Of a stretch of 52,214 bases of DNA, positions 9,001 through 17,018 are shown piece by piece. The position numbers were made by a program, and so were the translations under genes. This DNA is from Caryophanales bacterium UBA7057 (GTDB taxonomy: Bacteria; Bacillota_I; Bacilli_A; RF39; UBA660): the NCBI GenBank assembly GCA_002493865.1, contig DLAC01000001.1:1330-53543 (forward strand). The letters are read 5' to 3'. Every line of letters begins with the position of its first letter. Position 1 is the stretch's first letter. The notes below the pieces were generated by a model. The model was not told the DNA's origin. It worked only from the letters and a program-made list of their open reading frames with translations, and did no database searches.

Positions 9001-9028
9001 ATTATAACAATATTTACTGTAAAATCAA
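9001..9028 (-). promoter_or_regulatory. Promoter of the DcuC/YfcC-like gene
   Basis: Minus-strand TTGATT (9023-9028), a 16-nt spacer, then TATAAT (9001-9006), 20 nt before the start codon. Confidence 0.7.
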
Positions 9029-9036
9029 TATATTTA

Positions 9037-9060
9037 GGTGAAAGTTTGGTGAAATTTACC
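9037..9060. promoter_or_regulatory. Tandem 11-bp operator-like repeat
   Basis: GGTGAAA occurs at 9037 and again at 9048 (11-bp step), followed by an inverted ATTTACC. It sits 8 bp upstream of the -35 element, where an activator of the OmpR type would bind. Related repeats occur at 2283-2310. Confidence 0.5.
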
Positions 9061-9104
9061 AAAGAATCAATTAAAAAAGAAAAAGAAAAAGTCAAAATTC
9101 ATCT

Positions 9105-9129
9105 AAAAAAATCCAACATTTCTGCTGAA
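9105..9129 (-). terminator. Terminator of lysS
   Basis: On the minus strand TTCAGCA/TGTTGGA forms a 7-bp stem with two G-U pairs and a GAAA loop, followed by seven U residues. Confidence 0.6.
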
Positions 9130-9142
9130 TTTTCTCTAAAAA

Positions 9143-10630
9143 TTATTCTTTATCTGTATCCGCTGAAAGTGGTCTCATCAGTGGGAACATTACAACATCA
9201 CGGACACTTTCACTTCCAGTTAATAGCTGAACGATACGGTCAATTCCCATCCCCCAACCTGAAATTGGTGGCATTCCATACTCCATCGCACCAATATAGT
9301 CATAATCCATATCCATGGCTTCTTCATCTCCTGCTGCCTTTAAGTTAGCCTGCTCTAAAAGTCGACGTTCCTGTTCTTGAGGATCTACAAGTTCTGAATA
9401 TCCATTGACGATTTCGGCTCCATTAATGACTAATTGGAAGCGATCACTGATTTCAGGACGATCATCATTACTTCTTGCAAGTGGAGAAAGACTGGTTGGA
9501 TGTTCTGTTAAATAAACAGGCCCCAACATATGAGGACGTGCCACTTTCTTATATAAAACATCTACTAAGTTTCCAAATCCAAGATTCTCAAGTGGTGTTT
9601 CACTTTCAACTTCTATCTTCTCTTCTAAGATTTTAGAAAGTAACTTCTCTTTTGTATTATAAACATCAATATCAATATTGGCATATTTGATTAATAATTC
9701 TCTAAAAGTTACTCTTCCCCAATCTCCACTTAAATCAATTTCTTTATCACCAAAGGTAATCTTTAAGGTACCAAAAATATTCATAATAATTGTCTGAAGC
9801 ATATGTTGGATTAACTTCATATTATCTTCGTAATTAAAGTATGCTTGGTATCCCTCTACCATCGTGAAGTCTTGTAAGTGAGAGGCATCCATTCCTTCAT
9901 TTCTAAAACAACGTGCAACTTCATATACCTTAGGAATTCCCGCAACCACTGCTCTTTTTAAATAAGTTTCAGGAGCAATTCTTAAATATACATCTAAATC
10001 CAGTGCATTATGATGAGATTTAAATGGTCTAGCAGTCGCCCCACTTGCCTTATTATTTAAAATTGGTGTTTCTATTTCCATATATCCCAAGTTATCTAAA
10101 TAATTTCTTAACTCTCTAATAAATTTTACACGAACCATAAAACGATTTCTAGTTTCCTGATTCATAATTAAATCCACATATCTTTGACGGTAACATGCCT
10201 CTAAGTCTGTTAATCCATGGAACTTCTCAGGAAGTGGTTTTAGCGCTTTTCCAAGGAATTCAAAGTGATCTGCACGTAATGTTTTTTCTCCCGTATGTGT
10301 CGTAAAAATTTCTCCTACTGCACCAATAAAATCCCCAACATCAATATTGGATTTGAAGAATTCATAGTTTTCTTCTCCTACTAAATCAATTTTAATTGAA
10401 ATCTGAAGATCTCCTTCAATATCTCTAATTTTTAGAAAACTCATCTTCCCCATTTTTCTCATGAAAACAATACGTCCTGCAACCGAAACATCCTTCGTTT
10501 CATCCTCTAATAGACTCGCTTCTTTTAAAGAATGTGTAACCTCAAAACGTTCTGGATATGGATTACAGAATTCACGTATCTTATTTATTTTATCTCTACG
10601 AACTAATTCCTGTTCTGAAAATTCTCTCAT
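9143..10630 (-). CDS. lysS: Lysine-tRNA ligase, class II
   Basis: 495 residues, the typical bacterial LysRS length. An N-terminal OB-fold anticodon-binding domain (about 50-150) precedes a class II catalytic core with motif 2 FRNEGMDASH and motif 3 GWGMGIDRIV near the C-terminus. It charges tRNA-Lys in the cytosol. It is the last gene of a probable dusB-RDD-lysS operon, with 15 nt between it and the RDD gene, and has its own terminator. The pairing of dusB with lysS is also seen near ftsH in Bacillus. Confidence 0.98.
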   Translation of the reverse strand: MREFSEQELVRRDKINKIREFCNPYPERFEVTHSLKEASLLEDETKDVSVAGRIVFMRKMGKMSFLKIRDIEGDLQISIKIDLVGEENYEFFKSNIDVGDFIGAVGEIFTTHTGEKTLRADHFEFLGKALKPLPEKFHGLTDLEACYRQRYVDLIMNQETRNRFMVRVKFIRELRNYLDNLGYMEIETPILNNKASGATARPFKSHHNALDLDVYLRIAPETYLKRAVVAGIPKVYEVARCFRNEGMDASHLQDFTMVEGYQAYFNYEDNMKLIQHMLQTIIMNIFGTLKITFGDKEIDLSGDWGRVTFRELLIKYANIDIDVYNTKEKLLSKILEEKIEVESETPLENLGFGNLVDVLYKKVARPHMLGPVYLTEHPTSLSPLARSNDDRPEISDRFQLVINGAEIVNGYSELVDPQEQERRLLEQANLKAAGDEEAMDMDYDYIGAMEYGMPPISGWGMGIDRIVQLLTGSESVRDVVMFPLMRPLSADTDKE

Positions 10631-10645
10631 ATTTTTCTTCTCCTT

Positions 10646-11596
10646 TTAATCTACCATGATTACTTTTGTTTTTGCGAGACGGTCATGAAGACCCCTTCCA
10701 GTATTAGAGTACATCACCATAAAGATAGAAACAATAATTAATACCGTTTGTATCCCTTGTACTGTAAAACTAGCGTAATAATAATACTCTCTTCCCATAA
10801 ATAAAACCAAAGCGATAATTAACATTTTACTAATAATAGATGGAATAATAAAAGATCTAAGAATATATTGATTCATACTTACTTCTCCATCATCCTCGGA
10901 AACAACCCGAATCCTTAGTAACCTTTTTCCAATCGTCTGCCCCTTATTATAGAATTGAAATACAATAAAATAAAGAATGAGTACTACAATCTCCATAATC
11001 ATAGGTAAAACATTATTATAATCGATATCATAAACGATTTCTGCAGTTTTATTTACATATTCATCAGAATCCATATTTCCCTCTAAGAAAGAAGATTGAA
11101 GTTTTTGATATTCTGTTAAATAAGCTGTATAGTTTTTGTTTTCTGGAACTACGCTAATAAATAGAGTAGAAAGAACGGTAACAATGATAATATCAATTAG
11201 ATATGCTAAAACTCTTGGAAAGAAATAAGCCTTTGGACGACTAGTTACTTTTTCTTCGATTGTTTTTGATTCTAATAAAACTTCCGCTACTTCTGGTTTT
11301 GCTTCCTCTTTTACTTCCGGTTCTAGCTGTTTTCCTTTTTTCTTTTTTACCTGTTTTTCTTCTGTTTCTTTTTTTGCTTTTATTTCTTTCGATGTCACTT
11401 TTTTTGAAGAATTTTTACTCTTTGACTTTGTAGTCTTAGTAGTAGTACTCTTTTTATTTTGAGTCTCTTTCTTTTTCTTTGCAGTAGATGGCTTCTCTTT
11501 TTTAGAAGAAGCCTTTTCTACAAACTCTCCCTCTACTGTTTTTCCTTTTTTTAAACGATTCGTTTCTTTCTTTGAATCTTCTTTATTTGTTGCCAT
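10646..11596 (-). CDS. RDD-family membrane protein with long lysine-rich N-terminus
   Basis: 316 residues from the ATG at 11596, chosen because AGGTGA lies 6 nt upstream; a GTG nine bases earlier has no such site. The first ~105 residues are extremely Lys/Thr/Ser/Glu-rich (KSTTTKTTKSKSKNSSKK is typical), low complexity and presumably cytosolic. Then comes an RDD-like domain with helices near 130-150, 195-220 and 245-290 and the typical segment GQTIGKRLLRIRVV. RDD proteins are often transport-related but ill-defined. It lies between dusB and lysS, with its ribosome site overlapping the dusB stop. The polybasic tail may contact RNA or DNA; that is inference. Confidence 0.8.
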   Translation of the reverse strand: MATNKEDSKKETNRLKKGKTVEGEFVEKASSKKEKPSTAKKKKETQNKKSTTTKTTKSKSKNSSKKVTSKEIKAKKETEEKQVKKKKGKQLEPEVKEEAKPEVAEVLLESKTIEEKVTSRPKAYFFPRVLAYLIDIIIVTVLSTLFISVVPENKNYTAYLTEYQKLQSSFLEGNMDSDEYVNKTAEIVYDIDYNNVLPMIMEIVVLILYFIVFQFYNKGQTIGKRLLRIRVVSEDDGEVSMNQYILRSFIIPSIISKMLIIALVLFMGREYYYYASFTVQGIQTVLIIVSIFMVMYSNTGRGLHDRLAKTKVIMVD

Positions 11597-11605
11597 GAAA
11601 TTCAC

Positions 11606-12583
11606 CTAACTTTCTAACCATTTCTTATATTCGTTCAATGTATCAATTATATCAGAAATATGCGTCTGAAGGAATATTTTATTCTTAATTTCATTCGATT
11701 TTGGAAGCCCTTTTAAATACCATGCAATATGACTTCGAATTTCTAAAACGGCTAGATGTTCATCTTTTAGTTGATAAAGATTATCTAAATGTTTTAAACA
11801 GAAATCAATTTTTTCACTTGGCGTTGGTTCTTCTAGCTTCTTTCCTGTTTCTAAGTAAGTATTAATTTCTTTAATTAACCAAGGGTGACCTAGTACTCCA
11901 CGTCCAATCATAATTGCATCACATCCTGTTTCATCCAGCATTTTTTTGGCAAGTTCTGGAGTTGTAATATCTCCATTTCCAATGACGGGAATAGAAACAG
12001 AATCCTTTACTTTCCTAATGATAGACCAATCTGCTTTTCCAGAGTATCCCTGACTACGAGTTCTTGGATGTACACAAATCGCACTAGCACCTGCTTCTTC
12101 ACATATTTTAGCTACCTCAACTGCATTGATATGTTCATGATCCCAACCACTACGAATTTTAACTGTAACTGGAATAGGAACGGAAGCTACAACACTCGAT
12201 ACAATTTCACGTATTTTTTCTGGATTTTTTAAAAGTGCTGCACCAGCCTGTGATTTGACTGCTACTTTAGGAACGGGGCACCCCATATTGATGTCGATTA
12301 TATCCGGATGCATGTGTTCATAAACGTACTTTGCAGCAACAACAAAAGATTCTTTATCACTTCCAAAAATTTGTTGTGCAATCGGTCTTTCTTCTTCTTC
12401 CATATAAAGCATATCTATGGTTTTCTTACTATTATAAAATAAGGCTTTATCGCTCACCATTTCTGCATAGATTAAACCACAACCCATTTCTTTTACAATC
12501 TTACGAAAACTAGAATTCCCAATTCCAGCCATCGGTGCTAAAACAGTTTGATTTTTGATTTCGACATTTCCGATTTTCCACAT
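11606..12583 (-). CDS. dusB: tRNA-dihydrouridine synthase DusB
   Basis: 325 residues with the FMN-barrel family hallmarks: APMAGIGNSSFRK at the N-terminus, DINMGCPVPKV with the catalytic Cys, and GNGDI and GRGVLGHPW in the phosphate-binding region. It reduces specific uridines in tRNA to dihydrouridine using FMN and NAD(P)H. It is the first gene of the dusB-RDD-lysS run and follows the radical SAM cassette. The Bacillus neighbourhood (ftsH ... dusB, lysS) is conserved except that the intervening coaX/hslO/cysK genes are replaced by the cassette. Confidence 0.95.
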   Translation of the reverse strand: MWKIGNVEIKNQTVLAPMAGIGNSSFRKIVKEMGCGLIYAEMVSDKALFYNSKKTIDMLYMEEEERPIAQQIFGSDKESFVVAAKYVYEHMHPDIIDINMGCPVPKVAVKSQAGAALLKNPEKIREIVSSVVASVPIPVTVKIRSGWDHEHINAVEVAKICEEAGASAICVHPRTRSQGYSGKADWSIIRKVKDSVSIPVIGNGDITTPELAKKMLDETGCDAIMIGRGVLGHPWLIKEINTYLETGKKLEEPTPSEKIDFCLKHLDNLYQLKDEHLAVLEIRSHIAWYLKGLPKSNEIKNKIFLQTHISDIIDTLNEYKKWLES

Positions 12584-12620
12584 ACTAATCCCTCAAATCA
12601 CTATAGATAATACCATAAAT

Positions 12621-12659
12621 ACAAAAAAAAAGAAACAAAATGCACGATAAAACAATTTG
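12621..12659 (-). terminator. Probable terminator ending the radical SAM cassette
   Basis: On the minus strand CAAATTG (12653-12659) pairs with CATTTTG (12636-12642), one mismatch, 10-nt loop, then TTTC and nine U residues. Confidence 0.45.
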
Positions 12660-12679
12660 TTAATTCTATCAATTTTAAC

Positions 12680-13390
12680 TTATTTTAATACTTTTTGTTT
12701 CAAATATGCAGAAACTTCCCATTCTTTCCCACCTAAAAAAGTATGACCATTCAAAAGTTCATCGCGAAACAAACAATAAAATTTTGGGCCTACTGGTAAA
12801 TCAAGAATTGGATGATTTTGATCAGTCAGAAAGTTCTCTAAAGAAATCGTCGAAATAACTACAGGATTAAATAAACGATGATAAGTTTCTTCTGAAATGA
12901 CTAAATTAGAGGTATAATCCATACAAACATGGTCTTTTTTAATAAAACTATGCACAATTCTAGTAGAATCAAACCCGTCTAAATCACGGCCATCTACATA
13001 AGCAGTTACTAAAGTTCCACCACAATCTGGAAATACTCGCATACATCCAGAATGACATCGAATAAATCTTCTTTTTAAACTTAATAAATCTAAGGAAACT
13101 CTTAAATTTCGAATTCTATTTTTTTTGAGCAAATCATCTGATAAGCGAAAGAATTCTATTGTTTCATCTTTCAAAGAAACTTGAAATGCCTTATGACTAC
13201 ATTTTTTTAATCGAAAACCTTCAATGAAACGACATAACCACATTTCAAAATTATACGATGTAAATGTATAAAGAGCATCCACAAATGGATTTAAAGGTCT
13301 CCCAATTTCCTTTGAAAACAAAAATATGGAGTTATTTCCTTTATGAATTCCATACACATTATAATCAGTATTTACAGCATTCTTTTTCAT
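12680..13390 (-). CDS. Putative Cys-His-Asp enzyme, paralog 1 of radical SAM cassette
   Basis: 236 residues from the ATG at 13390, chosen for AGGTGA upstream and alignment with its paralog at 14531-15244. No known family is recognised. The two paralogs share YGIHKGN/YGIHMGN near the N-terminus, a CH pair (C112-H113), GGTL/GGIL, then VHSFI (H147), DYTSNL (D158, N162), FYCLFRDELLNGHTFLGG (204-221) and KEWEV. The order Cys, His 35 residues on, then Asp 11 residues on resembles a transglutaminase/papain-like triad, but this is inference. There is no signal peptide or membrane helix. It is the last gene of the cassette, 28 nt after the radical SAM gene. Confidence 0.75.
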   Translation of the reverse strand: MKKNAVNTDYNVYGIHKGNNSIFLFSKEIGRPLNPFVDALYTFTSYNFEMWLCRFIEGFRLKKCSHKAFQVSLKDETIEFFRLSDDLLKKNRIRNLRVSLDLLSLKRRFIRCHSGCMRVFPDCGGTLVTAYVDGRDLDGFDSTRIVHSFIKKDHVCMDYTSNLVISEETYHRLFNPVVISTISLENFLTDQNHPILDLPVGPKFYCLFRDELLNGHTFLGGKEWEVSAYLKQKVLK

Positions 13391-13418
13391 ATCTCCAATC
13401 ACCTCAAGCGAATCTACT

Positions 13419-14534
13419 TTAATTAATATTAGATGGAATTTTCTCATACTGTAAAAATTTCGAATAAACTCTCGCATGTTCTTGAATGGTTTCTTTCGAA
13501 AGTTGATCTAAAGAATGAGATTTTACAAAGGAAGAATCTTGATATCGGTTAACTTCTACAAATTCCAAAAATGGTTTTATTTCCTTTAATACCCGCATAG
13601 TTGTTTTTACATCTTCCATGGTTTCTGTTGGATATCCTGCAATAATATGTGTATCTAATTTTTTGATAGAATCTTGATTAATAAATCGATAAAAGTCTAA
13701 AAACTCCTCAATTGTATATCCTTTATCCATAAGTCCAAGGATTCGATTATCCCCAGATTCTAGAGAACCACAAATTGTTTTTACTTTACTAGACCTCTTT
13801 AATGAATATTTAAAATCATGATGAATGGCATCCCTAAAAGCAAATCCAACAAGTATTACATTTTTTATATGTTCCTTTTCTTCTATATAGTCAATGAAAG
13901 AAGGTAATAAATATTCTTGATGTGTATCTAAACCAAATTGACTGATATTCATTCCCCTAATATAAACCGTTTCAATCCCCTTTTGATCCATAGTATCCAC
14001 CAATGTTTTTGCGCCAGAAATATCCATACTAACTAATGGAATTTTTTGAAAAGTTGTCTTACAAAAAGCACATTGATTTAAACAACCACTAGAAATATAT
14101 AGATTGGCCATATGATCATCCAAAGCATCTCTAGATACAAAACCGAATTCATAAAATTCATCATCAAACTTTTCTTTCAATAAATCACTCAATAACTCAT
14201 TTATTTTAGTACTTGGAATTATATGATCAATATGAGTATTTAAATAGTTACGAATATTAGTAAATTGACTAGGATCTAAAAAGTCACGAGCTAAACAACC
14301 GGTTAAATAGGTTTTAGCCTCCGGCTTCTTTTTTTCTAAAATAAAATCTATATAACCAATCATCATATAAATTCTGTCCTTGTAGCATGAACAAGTAGAA
14401 GCAAAAATAATGACATCTGCTTCCTCTGGTTGCGTAACAAATTCATACCCCTCAATTCTCTCTAATTCACACATAATTTCAGAGTATTGATAGTTTACAC
14501 CACAACTAAAATTTTTACCCATAAATATTTTCAT
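13419..14534 (-). CDS. MiaB-like radical SAM enzyme lacking TRAM domain
   Basis: 371 residues. The N-terminal ~120 residues look like the methylthiotransferase UPF0004 domain, with three Cys placed as in MiaB/MtaB (C11, C48, C80). The radical SAM motif is CLNQCAFC (C151, C155, C158), followed by a typical barrel with GSLESGDNRIL and HIIAGYPTET. MiaB, RimO and MtaB are about 430-450 aa and end in a TRAM RNA-binding domain; here the protein stops after the barrel. It may therefore modify a protein or small RNA rather than bulk tRNA. Its ATG overlaps the TGA of paralog 2 (ATGA), so synthesis is coupled to the neighbouring putative Cys-His-Asp proteins. Substrate unknown. Confidence 0.85.
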   Translation of the reverse strand: MKIFMGKNFSCGVNYQYSEIMCELERIEGYEFVTQPEEADVIIFASTCSCYKDRIYMMIGYIDFILEKKKPEAKTYLTGCLARDFLDPSQFTNIRNYLNTHIDHIIPSTKINELLSDLLKEKFDDEFYEFGFVSRDALDDHMANLYISSGCLNQCAFCKTTFQKIPLVSMDISGAKTLVDTMDQKGIETVYIRGMNISQFGLDTHQEYLLPSFIDYIEEKEHIKNVILVGFAFRDAIHHDFKYSLKRSSKVKTICGSLESGDNRILGLMDKGYTIEEFLDFYRFINQDSIKKLDTHIIAGYPTETMEDVKTTMRVLKEIKPFLEFVEVNRYQDSSFVKSHSLDQLSKETIQEHARVYSKFLQYEKIPSNIN

Positions 14535-15244
14535 TGTTTGTAACCCCCTAATGTTTTTTGTTTCACACCATCAGAAACTTCCCACTCTTCTCCACCAAGA
14601 AAGGTATGTCCATTCAAAAGTTCATTTCTAAATAAACAATAAAATTTTAAACCCATTGGAAGAGAAACTATAGGAGACTTTCTATCCGATAAATATTCTT
14701 CATGAGACACTTGATTTAAAACAGTAGGATGTACCAAATCCTCATAATCTTTTTCTGAAATCCCTAAATTACTTGTATAGTCAATGATCTTATTCTTTCT
14801 TCGAATATAACTATGTACTACTCGAACCTTTCCACTGGAGTCATCTACATAGGAAGTTTCTAGAATTCCTCCAAGCGAATTAAAAAAATAGAAACTTCTA
14901 AAATGACACTCTCCCTTTCGTTTGTCATGAGTTAGCAATTCTAACTTGTAAGGGATTAATTTGATGGGGTGATTACCAGTTAGTACATCAGAAAACCTAG
15001 AAAACTCTAGAAATTTTTCTCCAAACCAAAGTCTATATTTATCATGATTTTCTCTTTGTAATTTAAAACCCATTTTGTTATATTTCATATGACGAAAAGG
15101 ATTACAAGAAGTATAGGCACGAATCGCACCCATTCTAGTATCAAATTCTATATCCTTAGGCTCTGCAAAAAACATTTGCACATTTCCCATATGAATTCCA
15201 TAAGAGTTATATTTAATATTTTTATCCCTAATTGTAAAATTCAC
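14531..15244 (-). CDS. Putative Cys-His-Asp enzyme, paralog 2 of radical SAM cassette
   Basis: 237 residues. The likely start is a GTG at 15244 preceded by AGGGGTGG, giving the same length as the paralog at 12680-13390; longer in-frame extensions lack a ribosome site. Conserved positions: YGIHMGN, CH (C113-H114), GGIL, VHSYI (H144), DYTSNL (D155, N159), FYCLFRNELLNGHTFLGG and EEWEV. The conserved C-terminal block of about 35 residues is stronger than the rest. It is soluble, with no signal peptide. It overlaps the radical SAM start by 4 bp. A papain/transglutaminase-like fold is my inference; a substrate of the radical SAM enzyme is another possibility. Confidence 0.72.
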   Translation of the reverse strand: MNFTIRDKNIKYNSYGIHMGNVQMFFAEPKDIEFDTRMGAIRAYTSCNPFRHMKYNKMGFKLQRENHDKYRLWFGEKFLEFSRFSDVLTGNHPIKLIPYKLELLTHDKRKGECHFRSFYFFNSLGGILETSYVDDSSGKVRVVHSYIRRKNKIIDYTSNLGISEKDYEDLVHPTVLNQVSHEEYLSDRKSPIVSLPMGLKFYCLFRNELLNGHTFLGGEEWEVSDGVKQKTLGGYKQ

Positions 15245-15294
15245 AGTACCACCCCTGATTCTATTTGAAAAAAGAAATACCAAAATGATATTTC

Positions 15295-15744
15295 TTAGCG
15301 TTCATATTTGAAGTTTCTCATATAAACTACTTGATCTGGATCCCTTCCCATATCACGAAGTTGCTTATCAAGTTCTTCTTTTTTCATCGGAACATCTGGT
15401 TCTGGATGATTATAGCTTTCAACAAGCATAGAAATAAACCCGTTCTTTGTATCACGAAATTCTTCATCTGATTGAACGTCTTGCATGCTTGCATTCACAA
15501 CATCTAGAAATTGTTGTACTCTGTTTTGACGCATCGCATAAATTAATAATTGACTGCTATGCTCCATGAAAAATGAAAAAATTGCTACATCCATCATTTG
15601 ATCTGGATTTCTTTTGACAAGACGCTCAAAATAAGCCATCTCTTCATAAGTAATCACTAACTTTCCATAATAATGCCACCAATGTTTTAACAATTTTGTC
15701 TTTTCATCTTCTGAATATTGATCCCATTCTTTGATTTCCATCAT
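15295..15744 (-). CDS. Hypothetical acidic protein, paralog of interrupted gene at 16499
   Basis: 149 residues; helical, acidic, rich in Met, Gln and Trp, with no signal peptide. It begins MEIKEWDQYSEDEKTKLL and continues HWWHYYG. The same opening (MEIKPWDQYS...EK..LL) occurs in the gene at 16499-16924, and the two share register to the middle, so they are paralogs. It lies in the cassette between the 239-aa gene and paralog 2. The family is not recognised; a small binding or immunity-type protein would fit the size and charge but is speculation. Confidence 0.75.
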   Translation of the reverse strand: MMEIKEWDQYSEDEKTKLLKHWWHYYGKLVITYEEMAYFERLVKRNPDQMMDVAIFSFFMEHSSQLLIYAMRQNRVQQFLDVVNASMQDVQSDEEFRDTKNGFISMLVESYNHPEPDVPMKKEELDKQLRDMGRDPDQVVYMRNFKYER

Positions 15745-15763
15745 TTTCTAGTTCCCCTTTCAA

Positions 15764-16483
15764 CTAAAAGCTTCCTTTTTTCTTTTGAACTTCCGAATTT
15801 TCTTCTAACACTTCTTCCCCATCTTCTAGTGCTGGATCCTCTTTAATAAGGGCCAGTTCCTCTAATACATCCCCTAGCTCATCTTTAAAAAATTGAATAG
15901 CTGCATCCATATCTTGATTAGAGAATCTTTTAACTTCTTCCATTTGAATACAATCTAACACTTCAGAATAATAAGAAAGAATTTTAGATTTTCCTAAAGT
16001 TTCTATTCGTATCTGATTTAAAAACACATGTTCTTTATATTCACGAATATAAGATATTAGTTGATCAAAATTCGTAGTTGCTTGAATTGGGAACATCCCA
16101 TTGATTGCTTTCTCAATTTTTTCTTTGTTAGTATCTTCCACTTGTGGTGATACTAATTCACGAATTACACCCATATCTCCATCCATGAGTCGGTCAATGA
16201 GAGAAACTAATTTTGGTAGTTGATAACTAACATATTCCCATTGATAAATAGGAATTGTTTGGTTGGAAGACGGTATTGATTCATTATATAAAAATCTCTT
16301 TTTTACATCGGTAATTGTTTCTCCCTCTTTTGGCATTACTTCTTTAGGCCCTGCACAAGAAATCTTAGTTGCCTCTATACATCTTTCTGAAACAGTTTCT
16401 CGAATTCTTTGTAATTTTACAAAGTCAATGGTCACATCGTATTTAACTGTTTCATTTCCTTCACTTACGTAATAAATCATCAT
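15764..16483 (-). CDS. Hypothetical 239-aa cassette protein
   Basis: 239 residues, mostly predicted helical in the second half, with an acidic/Lys tail (EEVLEENSEVQKKKGSF). It has no signal peptide, membrane segment or recognised motif; two Cys (in SERCIEATKISC) lie near residues 35 and 43. Its ribosome site GAGGGG lies 3-6 nt before two adjacent ATG codons, so the start may be 16483 or 16480. It lies between the two paralogous small genes with 15- and 19-nt gaps, showing an operon. Function unknown. Confidence 0.75.
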   Translation of the reverse strand: MMIYYVSEGNETVKYDVTIDFVKLQRIRETVSERCIEATKISCAGPKEVMPKEGETITDVKKRFLYNESIPSSNQTIPIYQWEYVSYQLPKLVSLIDRLMDGDMGVIRELVSPQVEDTNKEKIEKAINGMFPIQATTNFDQLISYIREYKEHVFLNQIRIETLGKSKILSYYSEVLDCIQMEEVKRFSNQDMDAAIQFFKDELGDVLEELALIKEDPALEDGEEVLEENSEVQKKKGSF

Positions 16484-16498
16484 AGTCCCCTCTTTCTT

Positions 16499-16924
16499 CT
16501 AAGAAAAATAATGTTTTGTTATTTCTCTCCTAACTTTTATTCCTAGTTCTACGGCGCCTGTTGTAATTTCTTGCTCATCAGTAGTTGCCATAGTAATATT
16601 ACATAATCCAACAAGTGTAGTAATAATTTGTTTTTTTAGAAATTGATGGTCTTCATCATCACTCAAACTAGGTACATCTGCTAGCAACTTATCCAAGGAT
16701 CCATTTCGCATAACTTGAATCATTGTCTCAGCATTATGACCCAACGTTGTTAAGATAACAATAAAATCCAGAATTAAATCAATATCTCTTTCTAATAAAT
16801 GATTAAAATATTCCCTATCTTCTTTCGTAAGAATATCCTGATTTCTGTTAGAATAAGCAAATCAAAAATTTAATAAAATTCTCTTTTCAGAAAAAGAATA
16901 CTGATCCCAAGGCTTAATTTCCAT
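16499..16924 (-). pseudogene. Small cassette gene with in-frame TGA at a Trp position
   Basis: From an ATG at 16924 (after GGAGAGGG) the frame runs 142 codons to a TAG at 16499, interrupted only by TGA at codon 21 (16862-16864). It reads MEIKPWDQYSFSEKRILLNF, stop, FAYSNRNQD and onwards. Alignment to the paralog at 15295-15744 places the TGA on the first Trp of HWWHYY, so it looks like a TGG-to-TGA change. No frameshift is needed. Translation could restart at an ATG at 16744 (81 residues), but no good ribosome site is seen there. The promoter immediately upstream is intact, so this is a recent lesion, readthrough, or a sequencing error. Confidence 0.7.
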
Positions 16925-16951
16925 AATATCCCTCTCCTTCAAATGCACTAT

Positions 16952-16980
16952 ATATTAGCACAAAAGACATAAAAAGTCAA
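16952..16980 (-). promoter_or_regulatory. Promoter of the radical SAM cassette
   Basis: TTGACT (16975-16980), a 17-nt spacer ending TGTGC, then TAATAT (16952-16957) on the minus strand, directly after the ftsH terminator. Confidence 0.75.
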
Positions 16981-16994
16981 TCAATTGTTGCTCG

Positions 16995-17018
16995 AAAAAA
17001 AAGAGGTTAATCCTCTTT
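16995..17018 (-). terminator. Terminator of ftsH with stop codon in the loop
   Basis: On the minus strand AAAGAGG/CCTCTTT (7 bp) encloses ATTAA, which holds the TAA stop of ftsH (17007-17009); eight U residues are present in and after the descending arm. Confidence 0.75.

Noticed and set aside
16499..16924. Genetic code 4 (TGA as Trp) for the whole genome
   Set aside because: Many genes end in TGA at ATGA overlaps or inside terminators and no other gene carries an internal TGA, so the standard bacterial code applies.
12680..16924. Toxin-immunity locus
   Set aside because: No signal peptide, secretion tag, toxin motif or orphan-module pattern is visible; paralogy alone is not enough.
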